From Streptomyces sp. DH5 (GTDB taxonomy: Bacteria > Actinomycetota > Actinomycetes > Streptomycetales > Streptomycetaceae), in the NCBI RefSeq assembly GCF_020873915.1, contig NZ_JAHWGP010000033.1:27219-91218 (forward strand): a stretch of 64,000 bases of DNA. The letters run 5' to 3'. Each line of letters starts with the position of its first letter. The first letter of the stretch is position 1. This document shows, one piece after another, positions 1-7,561 of the stretch. The position numbers were made by a program, and so were the translations under genes. The notes beneath the pieces were generated by a model, which made no database searches, had not been told where the DNA came from, and saw only the letters and a list, made by a program, of their open reading frames with translations.

Positions 1-2
1 GC

Positions 3-284
3 GCCACACCGGGCGAGCTCGCCCGCAAGGAGCACGTCCAGCCGCCGTCGATGACCCGCATCGTGGCCCTGCTGGAGGCCAAGGGACTCGTCCGCCTCGA
101 GCCGCACCCCGACGACCGGCGCCAGAAGGTCGTCACCCAGACCGAACGGGCCGAGGCGATGCTCGAGGAGAGCCGCCGCAAGCGGAACGCGTTCCTGGCG
201 ACGCTGGTGGAGGAGCTCGACGAGGACGAGTGGGCGAAACTGCGCGCCGCCGCCCCCGTGCTGGAGAAACTCGCACACATCTGA
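3..284 (+). CDS. MarR-family transcriptional regulator, C-terminal part
   Basis: This frame is open from the left edge of the window to TGA at 284, so the gene starts outside it. The visible 93 residues begin in the recognition-helix region (PSMTRIVALLEAKGLV) and continue through a winged-helix hairpin (EPHPDDRRQKVV), followed by the long C-terminal helices typical of MarR dimerisation (EESRRKRNAFLATLVEEL). MarR proteins bind palindromic operators as homodimers and often control a neighbouring exporter. The MFS gene 52 bases downstream on the same strand fits that arrangement. The ATG at 51 lies inside the DNA-binding domain and is not the real start. The ligand cannot be inferred. Confidence 0.88.
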   Translation, partial: ATPGELARKEHVQPPSMTRIVALLEAKGLVRLEPHPDDRRQKVVTQTERAEAMLEESRRKRNAFLATLVEELDEDEWAKLRAAAPVLEKLAHI

Positions 285-335
285 GCACACGCACCCACGC
301 CGCGGGCAGCGGCCGCAGCAAGGAGGCGAAACCCT

Positions 336-1700
336 TTGAGTACGGGATCCGGAGCAGCTTCCGCCCCCGCACCTGACCACCGCGACACCCAGGCCGCCCC
401 CGACACCCCCGCCCGCAGGAACTCCATGTTCTCCTCGCTGAGGATCAGGAACTACCGCCTGTTCTTCCTCGGCCAGGTCGTCTCCAACATCGGCACCTGG
501 ATGCAGCGCATCGCCCAGGACTGGCTGGTGCTGAGCCTCACCGGCTCCTCGGCCGCCGTCGGCATCACCACGGCCCTGCAGTTCCTGCCGATGCTGCTCT
601 TCGGCCTCTACGGAGGCGTCCTCGTCGACCGCCTGCGCAAGCGGCCCACCCTCATCGTCACCCAGACCGCGATGGCCCTCACCGCGATCGCGCTCGCCGT
701 CCTCACCCTCACCGGCCTGGTCGACGTCTGGCACATCTACGTCGCCGCCTTCGCCCTCGGCCTCGCCACCGTCGTCGACAACCCCGCCCGGCAGGCCTTC
801 GTCTCCGAACTCGTCGGCCCCGGCCGGCTGCAGAACGCGGTCAGCCTCAACTCCGCGAACTTCCAGTCCGCCCGCCTGGTCGGCCCCGCCGTCGCGGGCC
901 TGCTGATCACCGGCGTCGGCACGGGCTGGGCGTTCCTCCTCAACGGCCTGTCCTTCGTCGCGCCGCTCACCGGCCTGATGATGATGCGCGCCCGCGAACT
1001 GCACGCCGTCGAGCGCGCCCCGCGCGGCAAGGGACAGCTGCGGGAGGGCCTGCGCTACGTCACCGGACGGCCCGAACTGCTCTGGCCGATCGTCCTGGTC
1101 GGCTTCATCGGCACCTTCTCCTTCAACTTCCCCGTCTACCTCTCGGCCTTCGCCGACGACGTCTTCGACGGCGGCGCGGGCGTCTACAGCATGTTCAACA
1201 CGCTGATGGCGGTCGGCTCCGTCTCCGGCGCCCTGCTCGCCGCCCGGCGCGGCACGGCACGGCTGCGGCTGCTGATCATGGCCGCGATCGCGTTCGGCAC
1301 GCTGGAGATCCTGGCCGCGGCGTCCCCGCGGCTGTGGATGTTCGCCCTGATCATGGTCCCGCTGGGGCTGGTCTCGATGACGGTCAACGTCACCACCAAC
1401 ACCAGCCTCCAGATGGCCACCGAACCGGTCATGCGCGGCCGTGTCATGGCCCTCTACATGATGGTGTTCCTCGGCGGCGCCCCGGTCGGCGCCCCGATCG
1501 TCGGCTGGATCACCGACACCTACGGCGCCCGCGTCGGCTTCGCGGCCGGCGGCGCGGTCGCGGTGGCAGCGGCGTCCGTCATCGGCCTGATCCTGGCCCG
1601 GCTCGGCGGCCTGCGGCTGTCGGTGCGCTGGGACCGGGGCCACCCGCGCGTGCGGTTCGTGCCCCGGGAACGCCAGGAGGCACTGGCTCCGGCGGTGTGA
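336..1700 (+). CDS. MFS transporter, EntS/DHA3-like exporter
   Basis: This 454-residue polytopic membrane protein should export a small molecule using the proton gradient. About twelve hydrophobic segments follow a hydrophilic N-terminus of some 35 residues. An MFS motif A variant (GGVLVDRLRKR, about residues 93-103) lies between TM2 and TM3, and the segment around FFLGQVVSNIGTWMQRIAQD resembles the MFS_3/EntS group. The start is TTG at 336, chosen because a strong AAGGAGG at 320-326 sits nine bases upstream. The gene follows the MarR gene closely, so it is probably controlled by it. The substrate is unknown, and the family includes siderophore and drug exporters. Confidence 0.9.
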   Translation: MSTGSGAASAPAPDHRDTQAAPDTPARRNSMFSSLRIRNYRLFFLGQVVSNIGTWMQRIAQDWLVLSLTGSSAAVGITTALQFLPMLLFGLYGGVLVDRLRKRPTLIVTQTAMALTAIALAVLTLTGLVDVWHIYVAAFALGLATVVDNPARQAFVSELVGPGRLQNAVSLNSANFQSARLVGPAVAGLLITGVGTGWAFLLNGLSFVAPLTGLMMMRARELHAVERAPRGKGQLREGLRYVTGRPELLWPIVLVGFIGTFSFNFPVYLSAFADDVFDGGAGVYSMFNTLMAVGSVSGALLAARRGTARLRLLIMAAIAFGTLEILAAASPRLWMFALIMVPLGLVSMTVNVTTNTSLQMATEPVMRGRVMALYMMVFLGGAPVGAPIVGWITDTYGARVGFAAGGAVAVAAASVIGLILARLGGLRLSVRWDRGHPRVRFVPRERQEALAPAV

Positions 1701-1723
1701 CCGCCCTCGGGCCGCGCCCCGTG

Positions 1724-2311
1724 TCAGCCGCGGGGGAACTCGTCGGTCCCGAGGACGAGACCGACGGCCGTCCGGACCAGATCGATCTCGGTGCCGAAGC
1801 CGAAGCGCACGCTGCCGTGGTACTTCCCGTCCTCCGGCAGCGTGTGCAGGTGCCACTCGCCGGTGTACGGGTCGACGACCAGGTACACCGGCACGCCGGC
1901 GGCGGCGTAGGCGTCCTTCTTGGGGCCGTAGTCGTTCCCCGCGGTGCTCCGGGAGATCACCTCGGCGATGAACTCGACGTCCTCGCAGCGCCACCGGCCT
2001 TCGGCGTTCCTGGTCGCGCCCTCGGCCAGCAGCGTCACGTCGGAGGCGAAGCCGTTGAGATGCCCCGGGTAGTCGATGCGGACGTCGGACTTGACCCGCT
2101 TCCGCGGGTACTTCACGCGCAGCTGATCGTAGATGTTCGCGATGATCTCCCAGTGGGTGTCCCGCTGCGGCGTCATGAAGATGTGCCCCCCGACGATCTC
2201 GGTCTTGTAACCCTCGGGGACGGGCATCTTCTCCAGCCACTCGAACATCATGTCGAGCGTGAGTTCGTCGCCGCTCTCGGCCATCTCGATCCTGTCTTCG
2301 AGGACGGTCAT
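1724..2311 (-). CDS. Uma2 family (DUF820) PD-(D/E)XK endonuclease-like protein, copy A
   Basis: The 195-residue product belongs to the Uma2/DUF820 group, which has a restriction-endonuclease-like fold and mostly unknown function. The expected catalytic positions are visible: Asp in GFASDVTLL, Glu in FIAEVIS and Lys in YGPKKDAYA. The reading frame extends upstream, but the ATG at 2311 is chosen because GGGGAGGAG lies seven bases before it and because the paralogue at 4129-4758 begins identically (MTVL-DRI-MAES). The two copies share most of their central residues, including PVPEG, EIVGG and MTPQRDTHW, and an identical 26-base upstream box. Members are highly multiplied in Streptomyces and Cyanobacteria. 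No partner gene suggests a specific role. Confidence 0.85.
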   Translation of the reverse strand: MTVLEDRIEMAESGDELTLDMMFEWLEKMPVPEGYKTEIVGGHIFMTPQRDTHWEIIANIYDQLRVKYPRKRVKSDVRIDYPGHLNGFASDVTLLAEGATRNAEGRWRCEDVEFIAEVISRSTAGNDYGPKKDAYAAAGVPVYLVVDPYTGEWHLHTLPEDGKYHGSVRFGFGTEIDLVRTAVGLVLGTDEFPRG

Positions 2312-2348
2312 CGTGGCGCTCCTCCCCGGCTGCCGCTCGATGCGTACA

Positions 2349-2374
2349 GCCGCGCGGTACAACGATACGCACGG
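2349..2374 (-). promoter_or_regulatory. Conserved upstream box of Uma2 copy A
   Basis: These 26 bases are identical to 4798-4823 upstream of the second Uma2 gene. Read on the minus strand they contain GTGCGTATCGTTGTACCGCG. The 3' edge is 38 bases from the start codon, compared with 40 for copy B, and the flanking sequence differs. The placement fits a promoter, with TATCGT as a possible -10, or a regulator site. The assignment rests on conservation and position only. Confidence 0.5.
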
Positions 2375-2424
2375 CGACCGGGACACGCGGGAGCGTACGT
2401 GCGTTCCCCTGTGAGACTGGGTGC

Positions 2425-2997
2425 ATGAGACTCTTCGCCGCCGTGCTGCCCCCCGAGGACGTGGTCCACGAGCTCGCCGTCGAGGTCGGGCGGCTGCGGG
2501 AGCTGCCCGGGGCGGACGGGATGCGGTGGACCGAGCGGGCCGGGTGGCACTTCACGCTGGCGTTCTACGGGGAGGTCGGTGAGGAGCTGCTGCCCGGACT
2601 GACGGAGCGCCTGGCGCGGGCCGCCGCACGCACCGAGCCGTTCGGGCTGGCGCTGCGCGGCGGAGGCCAGTTCGGGCGGGGGAAGGCCCTGTGGGCCGGC
2701 GCGGAGGGCGACCTCGCGGCCATGCGACTGCTGGCCGGGCGGGCCGGGGCGGCCGCGCGGAAGGCGGGCGTGCCGATGGACGAGCACCGCCGCTACACGG
2801 CCCACCTGACGCTGGCCCGCAGCCGGGGCGGCGTCGGCGTGCGGCCGTACCTCGACGCCCTGGAGGGCTTCCGCTCCCGCACCTGGACCGTGGAGGAGCT
2901 GGTGCTGGTCCGCAGCCACCTGCCGAGGTCCGGGGTCGCGGGCGAGCAGCCGCGTTACGAGGCGGTCGCCCGCCGGGCACTGGGCGCGGCCGGTTAG
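2425..2997 (+). CDS. thpR: RNA 2',3'-cyclic phosphodiesterase (2'-5' RNA ligase family)
   Basis: This 190-residue cytoplasmic protein of the 2H phosphoesterase superfamily is expected to hydrolyse 2',3'-cyclic phosphate RNA ends and, in reverse, to ligate RNA halves through 2'-5' bonds. Both signature motifs are present: HFTLAF at about residues 42-47 and HLTLAR at about residue 127, giving the paired catalytic histidines. The N-terminus MRLFAAVLPPEDV is typical of the family, and the length matches bacterial ThpR. It is transcribed away from the Uma2 gene. The gene after it encodes only a 29-residue peptide, so it is probably monocistronic or bicistronic with that peptide. Confidence 0.9.
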   Translation: MRLFAAVLPPEDVVHELAVEVGRLRELPGADGMRWTERAGWHFTLAFYGEVGEELLPGLTERLARAAARTEPFGLALRGGGQFGRGKALWAGAEGDLAAMRLLAGRAGAAARKAGVPMDEHRRYTAHLTLARSRGGVGVRPYLDALEGFRSRTWTVEELVLVRSHLPRSGVAGEQPRYEAVARRALGAAG

Positions 2998-3007
2998 GCT
3001 CGACGGC

Positions 3008-3097
3008 GTGGACCCGAAAACCCGGAACCGGATCATGGCCGGTGCGCTCGTACTGATGTTCGTCGTCGTGGGGCTGGCGTCGGCGCTGGGCAGGTAG
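3008..3097 (+). CDS. 29-residue single-pass membrane peptide
   Basis: A GTG-initiated frame begins 10 bases after the thpR stop codon and encodes 29 residues. It has a basic, polar N-terminus (VDPKTRNRIM), one hydrophobic segment (AGALVLMFVVVGLASALG) and a terminal Arg. This is the classic form of a small single-span membrane protein with the N-terminus inside. The compact hydrophobic composition and position directly after thpR support a real gene, though I cannot test conservation. No strong ribosome-binding site is visible, so translation may be coupled to thpR. No function can be given. Confidence 0.5.
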   Translation: MDPKTRNRIMAGALVLMFVVVGLASALGR

Positions 3098-3130
3098 CGC
3101 CGACGCCGGCCCGCACGGTGTGCCCGCCGT

Positions 3131-4129
3131 CTACCAGGCGAATGCCTCCGGGGACGGCCCCGGCCCCGGGAAGATCTCGTCCAGCGACGTCAGCAGCTCC
3201 TCGCTCAGCTCCAGCTCGACCGCCCGCAGCGCGGACGCGAGCTGCTCGGCCGTGCGCGGACCGACGATCGGGCCGGTGACCCCGGGCCGGGTGAGCAGCC
3301 AGGCCAGCGCGGCCTCGCCGGGCTCGACGCCGTGCTTGTCGAGCAGGTCCTCGTACGCCTGGATCTGCGCCCGAGCGGTCGGATCGGCGAGCGCTTCGGC
3401 GGCCCGCCCGGAGGCGCGGCGGCCACCCTCGGCCTGCTTCCTGAGCACACCGCCGAGCAGACCGCCGTGCAGCGGCGACCAGGGGATCACCCCGAGCCCG
3501 TAGTCGCGGGCGGCCGGGATCACCTCCATCTCGGCGCGCCGCTCGGCGAGGTTGTACAGGCACTGCTCGCTGACCAGCCCGATGGTCCCGCCGCGCCGGG
3601 CGGCGATCTCGTTGGCCTGGGCGATCTTGTAGCCGGGGAAGTTCGAGGAGCCGACGTAGAGGATCTTGCCCTGCTGGATCAGGACGTCGACCGCCTGCCA
3701 GATCTCCTCGAACGGGGTGTCCCGGTCGACGTGGTGGAACTGGTAGACGTCGATGTAGTCGGTGCCCAGCCGCCTCAGCGAGGCGTCGACCGCGCGCCGG
3801 ATGTTCACCGCGGACAGCTTGTCGTGGTTGGGCCAGGGCTCGCCGTCGGCGCCCATGTTCCCGTACACCTTCGTCGCGAGGACCACCTTGTCGCGGCGGT
3901 CGCCGCCCTTGGCGAACCAGCTGCCGATGATGCTCTCGGTGCGGCCCTTGTTCTCACCCCAGCCGTACACGTTGGCCGTGTCGACGAAGTTGATGCCGGC
4001 GTCCAGCGCCGCGTCCATGATGGCGTGACTGTCGGCCTCGTCGGTCTGCGGACCGAAGTTCATCGTCCCGAGGACGAGCCGGCTGACCTTGAGACCTGTG
4101 CGTCCGAGCTGCGTGTACTTCATGTTCAT
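3131..4129 (-). CDS. Aldo/keto reductase
   Basis: This 332-residue (alpha/beta)8-barrel oxidoreductase is expected to reduce carbonyls with NADPH. The catalytic tetrad is readable: Asp50 and Tyr55 in FVDTANVYGWG, Lys87 in VLATKVYG and His132 in VYQFHHVD. Downstream, the family cofactor region VGSSNFPG and the segment EQCLYNLAERR are present. The ATG at 4129 is chosen because it overlaps the stop of the upstream Uma2 gene as TGATG, which implies translational coupling. A TTG at 4132 and an ATG at 4123 are alternatives. The physiological substrate is unknown. The subgroup resembles the voltage-gated-potassium-channel-beta/YghZ-like reductases. Confidence 0.9.
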   Translation of the reverse strand: MNMKYTQLGRTGLKVSRLVLGTMNFGPQTDEADSHAIMDAALDAGINFVDTANVYGWGENKGRTESIIGSWFAKGGDRRDKVVLATKVYGNMGADGEPWPNHDKLSAVNIRRAVDASLRRLGTDYIDVYQFHHVDRDTPFEEIWQAVDVLIQQGKILYVGSSNFPGYKIAQANEIAARRGGTIGLVSEQCLYNLAERRAEMEVIPAARDYGLGVIPWSPLHGGLLGGVLRKQAEGGRRASGRAAEALADPTARAQIQAYEDLLDKHGVEPGEAALAWLLTRPGVTGPIVGPRTAEQLASALRAVELELSEELLTSLDEIFPGPGPSPEAFAW

Positions 4130-4758
4130 CAAGCCAACGGCCTGGAGTGCGCTCTATGCAAGAGGGGCCGGTCCCGGGGGAAGTCGTCGGTGCGGAGGGT
4201 CAGGTCGGCCACGGTGCCGGTCAGATCGATGTCGTCGCCGAAGTCCACCCTCGTCCGCGTGAGGTAGTCGCCGTCCTTGGGGTCGGTGTAGACGAAACAG
4301 CGGCCCTGGTAGGGGTCGGCGATGACGTAGAGAGGGACCTCGGCGGTCGCGTAGGCGGCCTTCTTCGGACCGTAGTCGTTGGCGGCCGTGCCCTCGGAGA
4401 TGACCTCGAAGACGAACCTGACGTCCTCGTAGCGCCAGTGGTTTCCCTCGTCCTTCTCCGCGGAGGCACGGAGGACGGCCACGTCGGGACAGAGGCCGTT
4501 CTCGTGCCCCGGAAAGTCGATGCGGACGTCCGAGAAAACCAGGGCGTCCTTCCCGAACCGGGCTTCAACGGCCATCGCCATCTTGAAGATGATGGTCCAA
4601 TGGGTGTCACGCTGCGGTGTCATGTAGACGGTGCCCCCGACGATCTCGACTTTGAACCCTTCGGGGACGGGCATCCGCTCCAGCCGCTCGAACCACTCGT
4701 CCAAGCTCTGGGTGTTGTCGCTCTCGGCCATCGCGATCCTGTCGTCAAGGACGGTCAT
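4129..4758 (-). CDS. Uma2 family (DUF820) PD-(D/E)XK endonuclease-like protein, copy B
   Basis: The 209-residue product is a close paralogue of the protein encoded at 1724-2311, with the same predicted active-site positions: Asp in LCPDVAVL, Glu in FVFEVIS and Lys in YGPKKAAYA. It has a longer C-terminal tail after DDFPRD. The start is ATG 4758, preceded by GGGGAGGAG, matching copy A. Its stop overlaps the start of the aldo/keto reductase by one base, so the two are probably co-translated. Copy A has no such partner. The pair encloses thpR, the small peptide and the reductase, suggesting a local duplication. The biochemical activity is unproven for most of the family. Confidence 0.85.
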   Translation of the reverse strand: MTVLDDRIAMAESDNTQSLDEWFERLERMPVPEGFKVEIVGGTVYMTPQRDTHWTIIFKMAMAVEARFGKDALVFSDVRIDFPGHENGLCPDVAVLRASAEKDEGNHWRYEDVRFVFEVISEGTAANDYGPKKAAYATAEVPLYVIADPYQGRCFVYTDPKDGDYLTRTRVDFGDDIDLTGTVADLTLRTDDFPRDRPLLHRAHSRPLA

Positions 4759-4797
4759 CGTGGCGCGCTCCTCCCCGGCCGCCCACGGACGAGTGCG

Positions 4798-4823
4798 GCC
4801 GCGCGGTACAACGATACGCACGG
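4798..4823 (-). promoter_or_regulatory. Conserved upstream box of Uma2 copy B
   Basis: The sequence is identical over 26 bases to the box at 2349-2374 and lies at nearly the same distance from the start codon. A further short match (GGACACG) follows both boxes on the distal side. It is probably a shared promoter or operator retained after gene duplication. Confidence 0.5.
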
Positions 4824-4869
4824 TGAGCAGGACACGGGACGGGCCGCGCATGCCGGACGGGCGGGACGG

Positions 4870-5550
4870 TCACTCCGCTCCGTCGTACGGCCCGCCCAGG
4901 TCCCACTCCTGCCACAGCGCCTCGGCGAAGGCGGCGGCGATCTTGTGCTCGCCGGTCTCGTTCGGGTGGGTGCCGTCGTAGGTGTCCGTGTGGAAGTCGT
5001 ACGACTCCGGCGGTGGGACGAGCAGCAGCGGGGAGCGCGGTTCGTCGAGGTCGGCGACGGTCTTCGCGAGGAGTTCGTTGAAGTGCGTGACCTGGTCGGC
5101 GAAGGAGGTGTCCGCCTCCACCCGGATGTTGCGGATCACCGGCATCACGGCGACGCGGACACGCGGCCGGGCGGCCCGCGCCTCGGCGACGAACGCCCGC
5201 ACGTTCTCCGCCGTCTGCTCGGCGTTGGTGTAGAAGCCCAGGTCGATCAGGCCCAGCGACACCAGCAGCACGTCCGCGCGGCAGGAGCGCACGGCCTCGC
5301 CGATCAGCGGGGCCATGTGGTGCCAGCCCTCGCCCCAGCCCGCCAGGTGGGCGCGGGGGAAGTCCGGGTCGGCGTACGCGTAGGAGGTCGGGGTGTCCGA
5401 CGACGGGTCGTGGAGCGTCTCGCGCGGGCCGACCAGGGTGAAGGGGCCGCCGTACGCCGTGCACAGGTGCTGCCACAGCCGGTAGCGCCAGGTGTGTTCA
5501 CCCGCGCTCCCGATCGTCATCGAGTCACCTACGGGCATGAACCTGAGCAC
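4870..5550 (-). CDS. SGNH/GDSL-family hydrolase
   Basis: The 226-residue enzyme has SGNH blocks in order: MPVGDSMTIGS near the start gives the catalytic Ser10, SLGLIDLGF occupies the block III position, and DGTHPNETG near the C-terminus supplies the Asp-x-x-His pair. These proteins cleave esters or acetyl groups on lipids, sugars or small molecules. The open frame extends about 70 residues upstream, but the family N-terminus begins just before the GDS block. The GTG at 5550 is therefore preferred, although no clear ribosome-binding site is seen. No signal peptide remains with this start, so the enzyme is probably cytoplasmic. The gene is divergent from the one at 5639. Confidence 0.8.
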   Translation of the reverse strand: MLRFMPVGDSMTIGSAGEHTWRYRLWQHLCTAYGGPFTLVGPRETLHDPSSDTPTSYAYADPDFPRAHLAGWGEGWHHMAPLIGEAVRSCRADVLLVSLGLIDLGFYTNAEQTAENVRAFVAEARAARPRVRVAVMPVIRNIRVEADTSFADQVTHFNELLAKTVADLDEPRSPLLLVPPPESYDFHTDTYDGTHPNETGEHKIAAAFAEALWQEWDLGGPYDGAE

Positions 5551-5638
5551 ACGGTCATCATGGTGGATCGGCCCGGCCGCCGCGATGTGAGACCGGACAC
5601 CCGCCGTGAAGTCCGCCGCGCCATGGCAGTCTTGGCCC

Positions 5639-6622
5639 ATGCGCAGACCCCTCGCCCTGCTCGCCGCGACCCTCCTCACCGGCGCGCTCGCCGTGCCCGC
5701 AGCCTCCGCCGCCGACGGCGGCGAGGGTTTCACGGTCAGGGACCCGCGCATCACCGAGTCCAGCGGGCTCGCCGCCTCCCGCCTCCACCCGGGCGTCTAC
5801 TGGACCCACAACGACAGCGACGACGGCCCCTACCTGTACGCCGTCGACGGCGCGACCGGCGAGACCGTCGCCCGTCTCACCCTCACCGGCATCGGCACGC
5901 CCCGGGACGTCGAGGCGATCTCCGTCGGGCCCGGCGACAGGATCTTCGTCGGTGACATCGGGGACAACCTCGGCGGCACGTGGCCCCACGTCTGGATCTA
6001 CGAACTGCCCGAGCCGAAGGAACTGAAGGACGCGACCGTGCGGGCCACGCAGTACGTGGTGAAGTACTCCGACGGGGCCCGGGACGCCGAGTCGATGGTC
6101 GTGCACCCGAAGACCGGGCGCGTCTACATCGTCGACAAGAAGGAGGAGGGCGGACACCTGTACGAGGGGCCCGAGAAGCTCTCCCCGTCCGGGGACAACG
6201 TCTTCCGGCCGGTCGCCCCCGTCGAGCTGTGGGCCACCGACGCCGCGCTCTCCCCGGACGGCGAGCACCTCGCCGTACGCGGCTACTTCGGCGGCATCCA
6301 CTACGCCTGGAACGGCGGGAAGCTCCGGCGTGAGGGGCGGCTGAGCGTGCCGCTCCAGGGGCAGGGGGAGTCCGTGACCTTCTCCGCCGACGGCTCCCGG
6401 ATCCTGTACGGCTCCGAGGGCGCCGAGAGCCCGGTCGAGTCCCGCGAGGCGCCCGGCGCCGGTGAAAGCGGGGGCGGTGGCGGGAAGGGCGCCCGCACGG
6501 AGGACGGGAAGAGCGTCGCGGGCGGCGGCGACGGGACCACCGTCAAGATCGGCGCGGTCACGCTGGCCGTGGTCGTCGCGGCCCTCTTCGGGCTGGGCCG
6601 CCTGCGCCGCCGCGGGCGCTGA
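5639..6622 (+). CDS. Secreted, membrane-anchored beta-propeller-like protein
   Basis: This 327-residue protein has a signal peptide (MRRPLALLAATLLTGALAVP, cleavage likely after ASA at about residue 24). It carries an extracellular domain with repeated blades such as DGPYLYAVDGATGET and RDAESMVVHPKTGRVYIVDK, a Gly/Ser-rich linker, and a C-terminal hydrophobic segment (AVTLAVVVAALFGLG) ending in RLRRRGR. The order signal, propeller, low-complexity stalk, transmembrane helix and positive tail fits a surface-anchored protein of the type often annotated as WD40-like. No LPXTG is present. ATG 5639 is chosen because the signal peptide begins there. No enzymatic motif is recognisable. Confidence 0.75.
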   Translation: MRRPLALLAATLLTGALAVPAASAADGGEGFTVRDPRITESSGLAASRLHPGVYWTHNDSDDGPYLYAVDGATGETVARLTLTGIGTPRDVEAISVGPGDRIFVGDIGDNLGGTWPHVWIYELPEPKELKDATVRATQYVVKYSDGARDAESMVVHPKTGRVYIVDKKEEGGHLYEGPEKLSPSGDNVFRPVAPVELWATDAALSPDGEHLAVRGYFGGIHYAWNGGKLRREGRLSVPLQGQGESVTFSADGSRILYGSEGAESPVESREAPGAGESGGGGGKGARTEDGKSVAGGGDGTTVKIGAVTLAVVVAALFGLGRLRRRGR

Positions 6623-6662
6623 GCCGGGAGCGGGTCGGGGACTCCTCCGCGTCCGGAGCCGG

Positions 6663-7472
6663 TCAGCCCTCCGCCGGGCCGGGTGCCGGCCGGTCCGCCG
6701 CTTCCGCCGCTTCCGCCGACCGCCGGGCGACGAACTCCTCCAGGCCGTCCAGGATGCGCTGCAGCCCGAACTCGAAGTGGTCGAAGTCGGGGCCGAAGGT
6801 GTCCTCGGAGAGACCGGCCAGGACGGGGTAGCGCCCGCTGGCCATGGCCTGCTCCAGGGCCGGCCGCTGCGCCTCCCAGAACTGCGCGTCCGTCAGCCCC
6901 GAACTGCGCTCCGCCTCCTCCTGGTACAGCTGCGTACGGGCGGCCCCGACGACGTACCCGTCGATCATGATGATCGCCGACACCAGCTCCGGGTCGGACA
7001 GGCCCATCGGCTTGATCCGGGAGAGCACCCGCTCCATGCCGTCCAGCGCGCTCGGGCCGAGGATCGGGCGGGACTGGTTGACCTCCAGCAGCCAGGGGTG
7101 CCGGCGGTACAGGGCGAGGGCGGCCCGGCCCAGGGACTCCAGCGCGGCGCGCCAGCCGTCGCCGGGGGCCGCGGGGTTCTCCGAGGGCCGCTGCACCCGG
7201 TCCAGCATCAGGTCGAGCAGTTCGGCCTTGCCGGGGACGTAGCGGTACAGGGACATCGTGCCGGTGCCGAGCTCCGTGGCGATGCGGCGCATCGACAGCG
7301 CGCCGAGTCCGTCGCGGTCGGCGACCTCGACGGCGGTCTCCACGATCCGTTCCAGGGTCAGGCCCGGTTTCGGCCCCCGGCTGGGCCGCGGCCCGGTGTC
7401 CCACAGCAGGTCGAGGGTGCGCGCGATGTCGCCGCTGCCACTGGTCCGCGTACCGCTCCCGCCGCTGCTCAT
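6663..7472 (-). CDS. TetR-family repressor, TetR_C type
   Basis: The 269-residue regulator has a TetR helix-turn-helix at about residues 35-85 (LTLERIVETAVEVADRDG, then MRRIATELGTGTMSLYRYV). The C-terminal domain resembles the TetR/ActII class that binds drugs. The divergent ABC exporter genes begin 90 bases away, and the intergenic space carries two direct repeats, one of them a perfect palindrome, so it most likely represses the exporter and itself. The N-terminal 25 residues are Ser/Gly-rich, and a later start is possible. The C-terminus is Ala/Pro-rich and probably disordered. The inducer is unknown and is presumably a substrate of the exporter. Confidence 0.88.
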   Translation of the reverse strand: MSSGGSGTRTSGSGDIARTLDLLWDTGPRPSRGPKPGLTLERIVETAVEVADRDGLGALSMRRIATELGTGTMSLYRYVPGKAELLDLMLDRVQRPSENPAAPGDGWRAALESLGRAALALYRRHPWLLEVNQSRPILGPSALDGMERVLSRIKPMGLSDPELVSAIIMIDGYVVGAARTQLYQEEAERSSGLTDAQFWEAQRPALEQAMASGRYPVLAGLSEDTFGPDFDHFEFGLQRILDGLEEFVARRSAEAAEAADRPAPGPAEG

Positions 7473-7501
7473 GGGCGCAGTCTAGATCCGTGCCGAAAAA
7501 C

Positions 7502-7538
7502 CGGGTACGCCGTACGCGCAATCGGGTACGGTGTACCC
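7502..7538. promoter_or_regulatory. Tandem operator between TetR and ABC exporter genes
   Basis: Two 14-base direct repeats, CGGGTACGCCGTAC at 7502-7515 and CGGGTACGGTGTAC at 7523-7536, are spaced 21 bases apart, two helical turns. The second lies within a perfect palindrome, GGGTAC-GGT-GTACCC, at 7524-7538. The position between the divergent genes, just upstream of the AAGGAG ribosome-binding site at 7543-7548, fits the binding site of the TetR protein. Confidence 0.7.
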
Positions 7539-7561
7539 AGTTAAGGAGAGGGGGGGGACCC

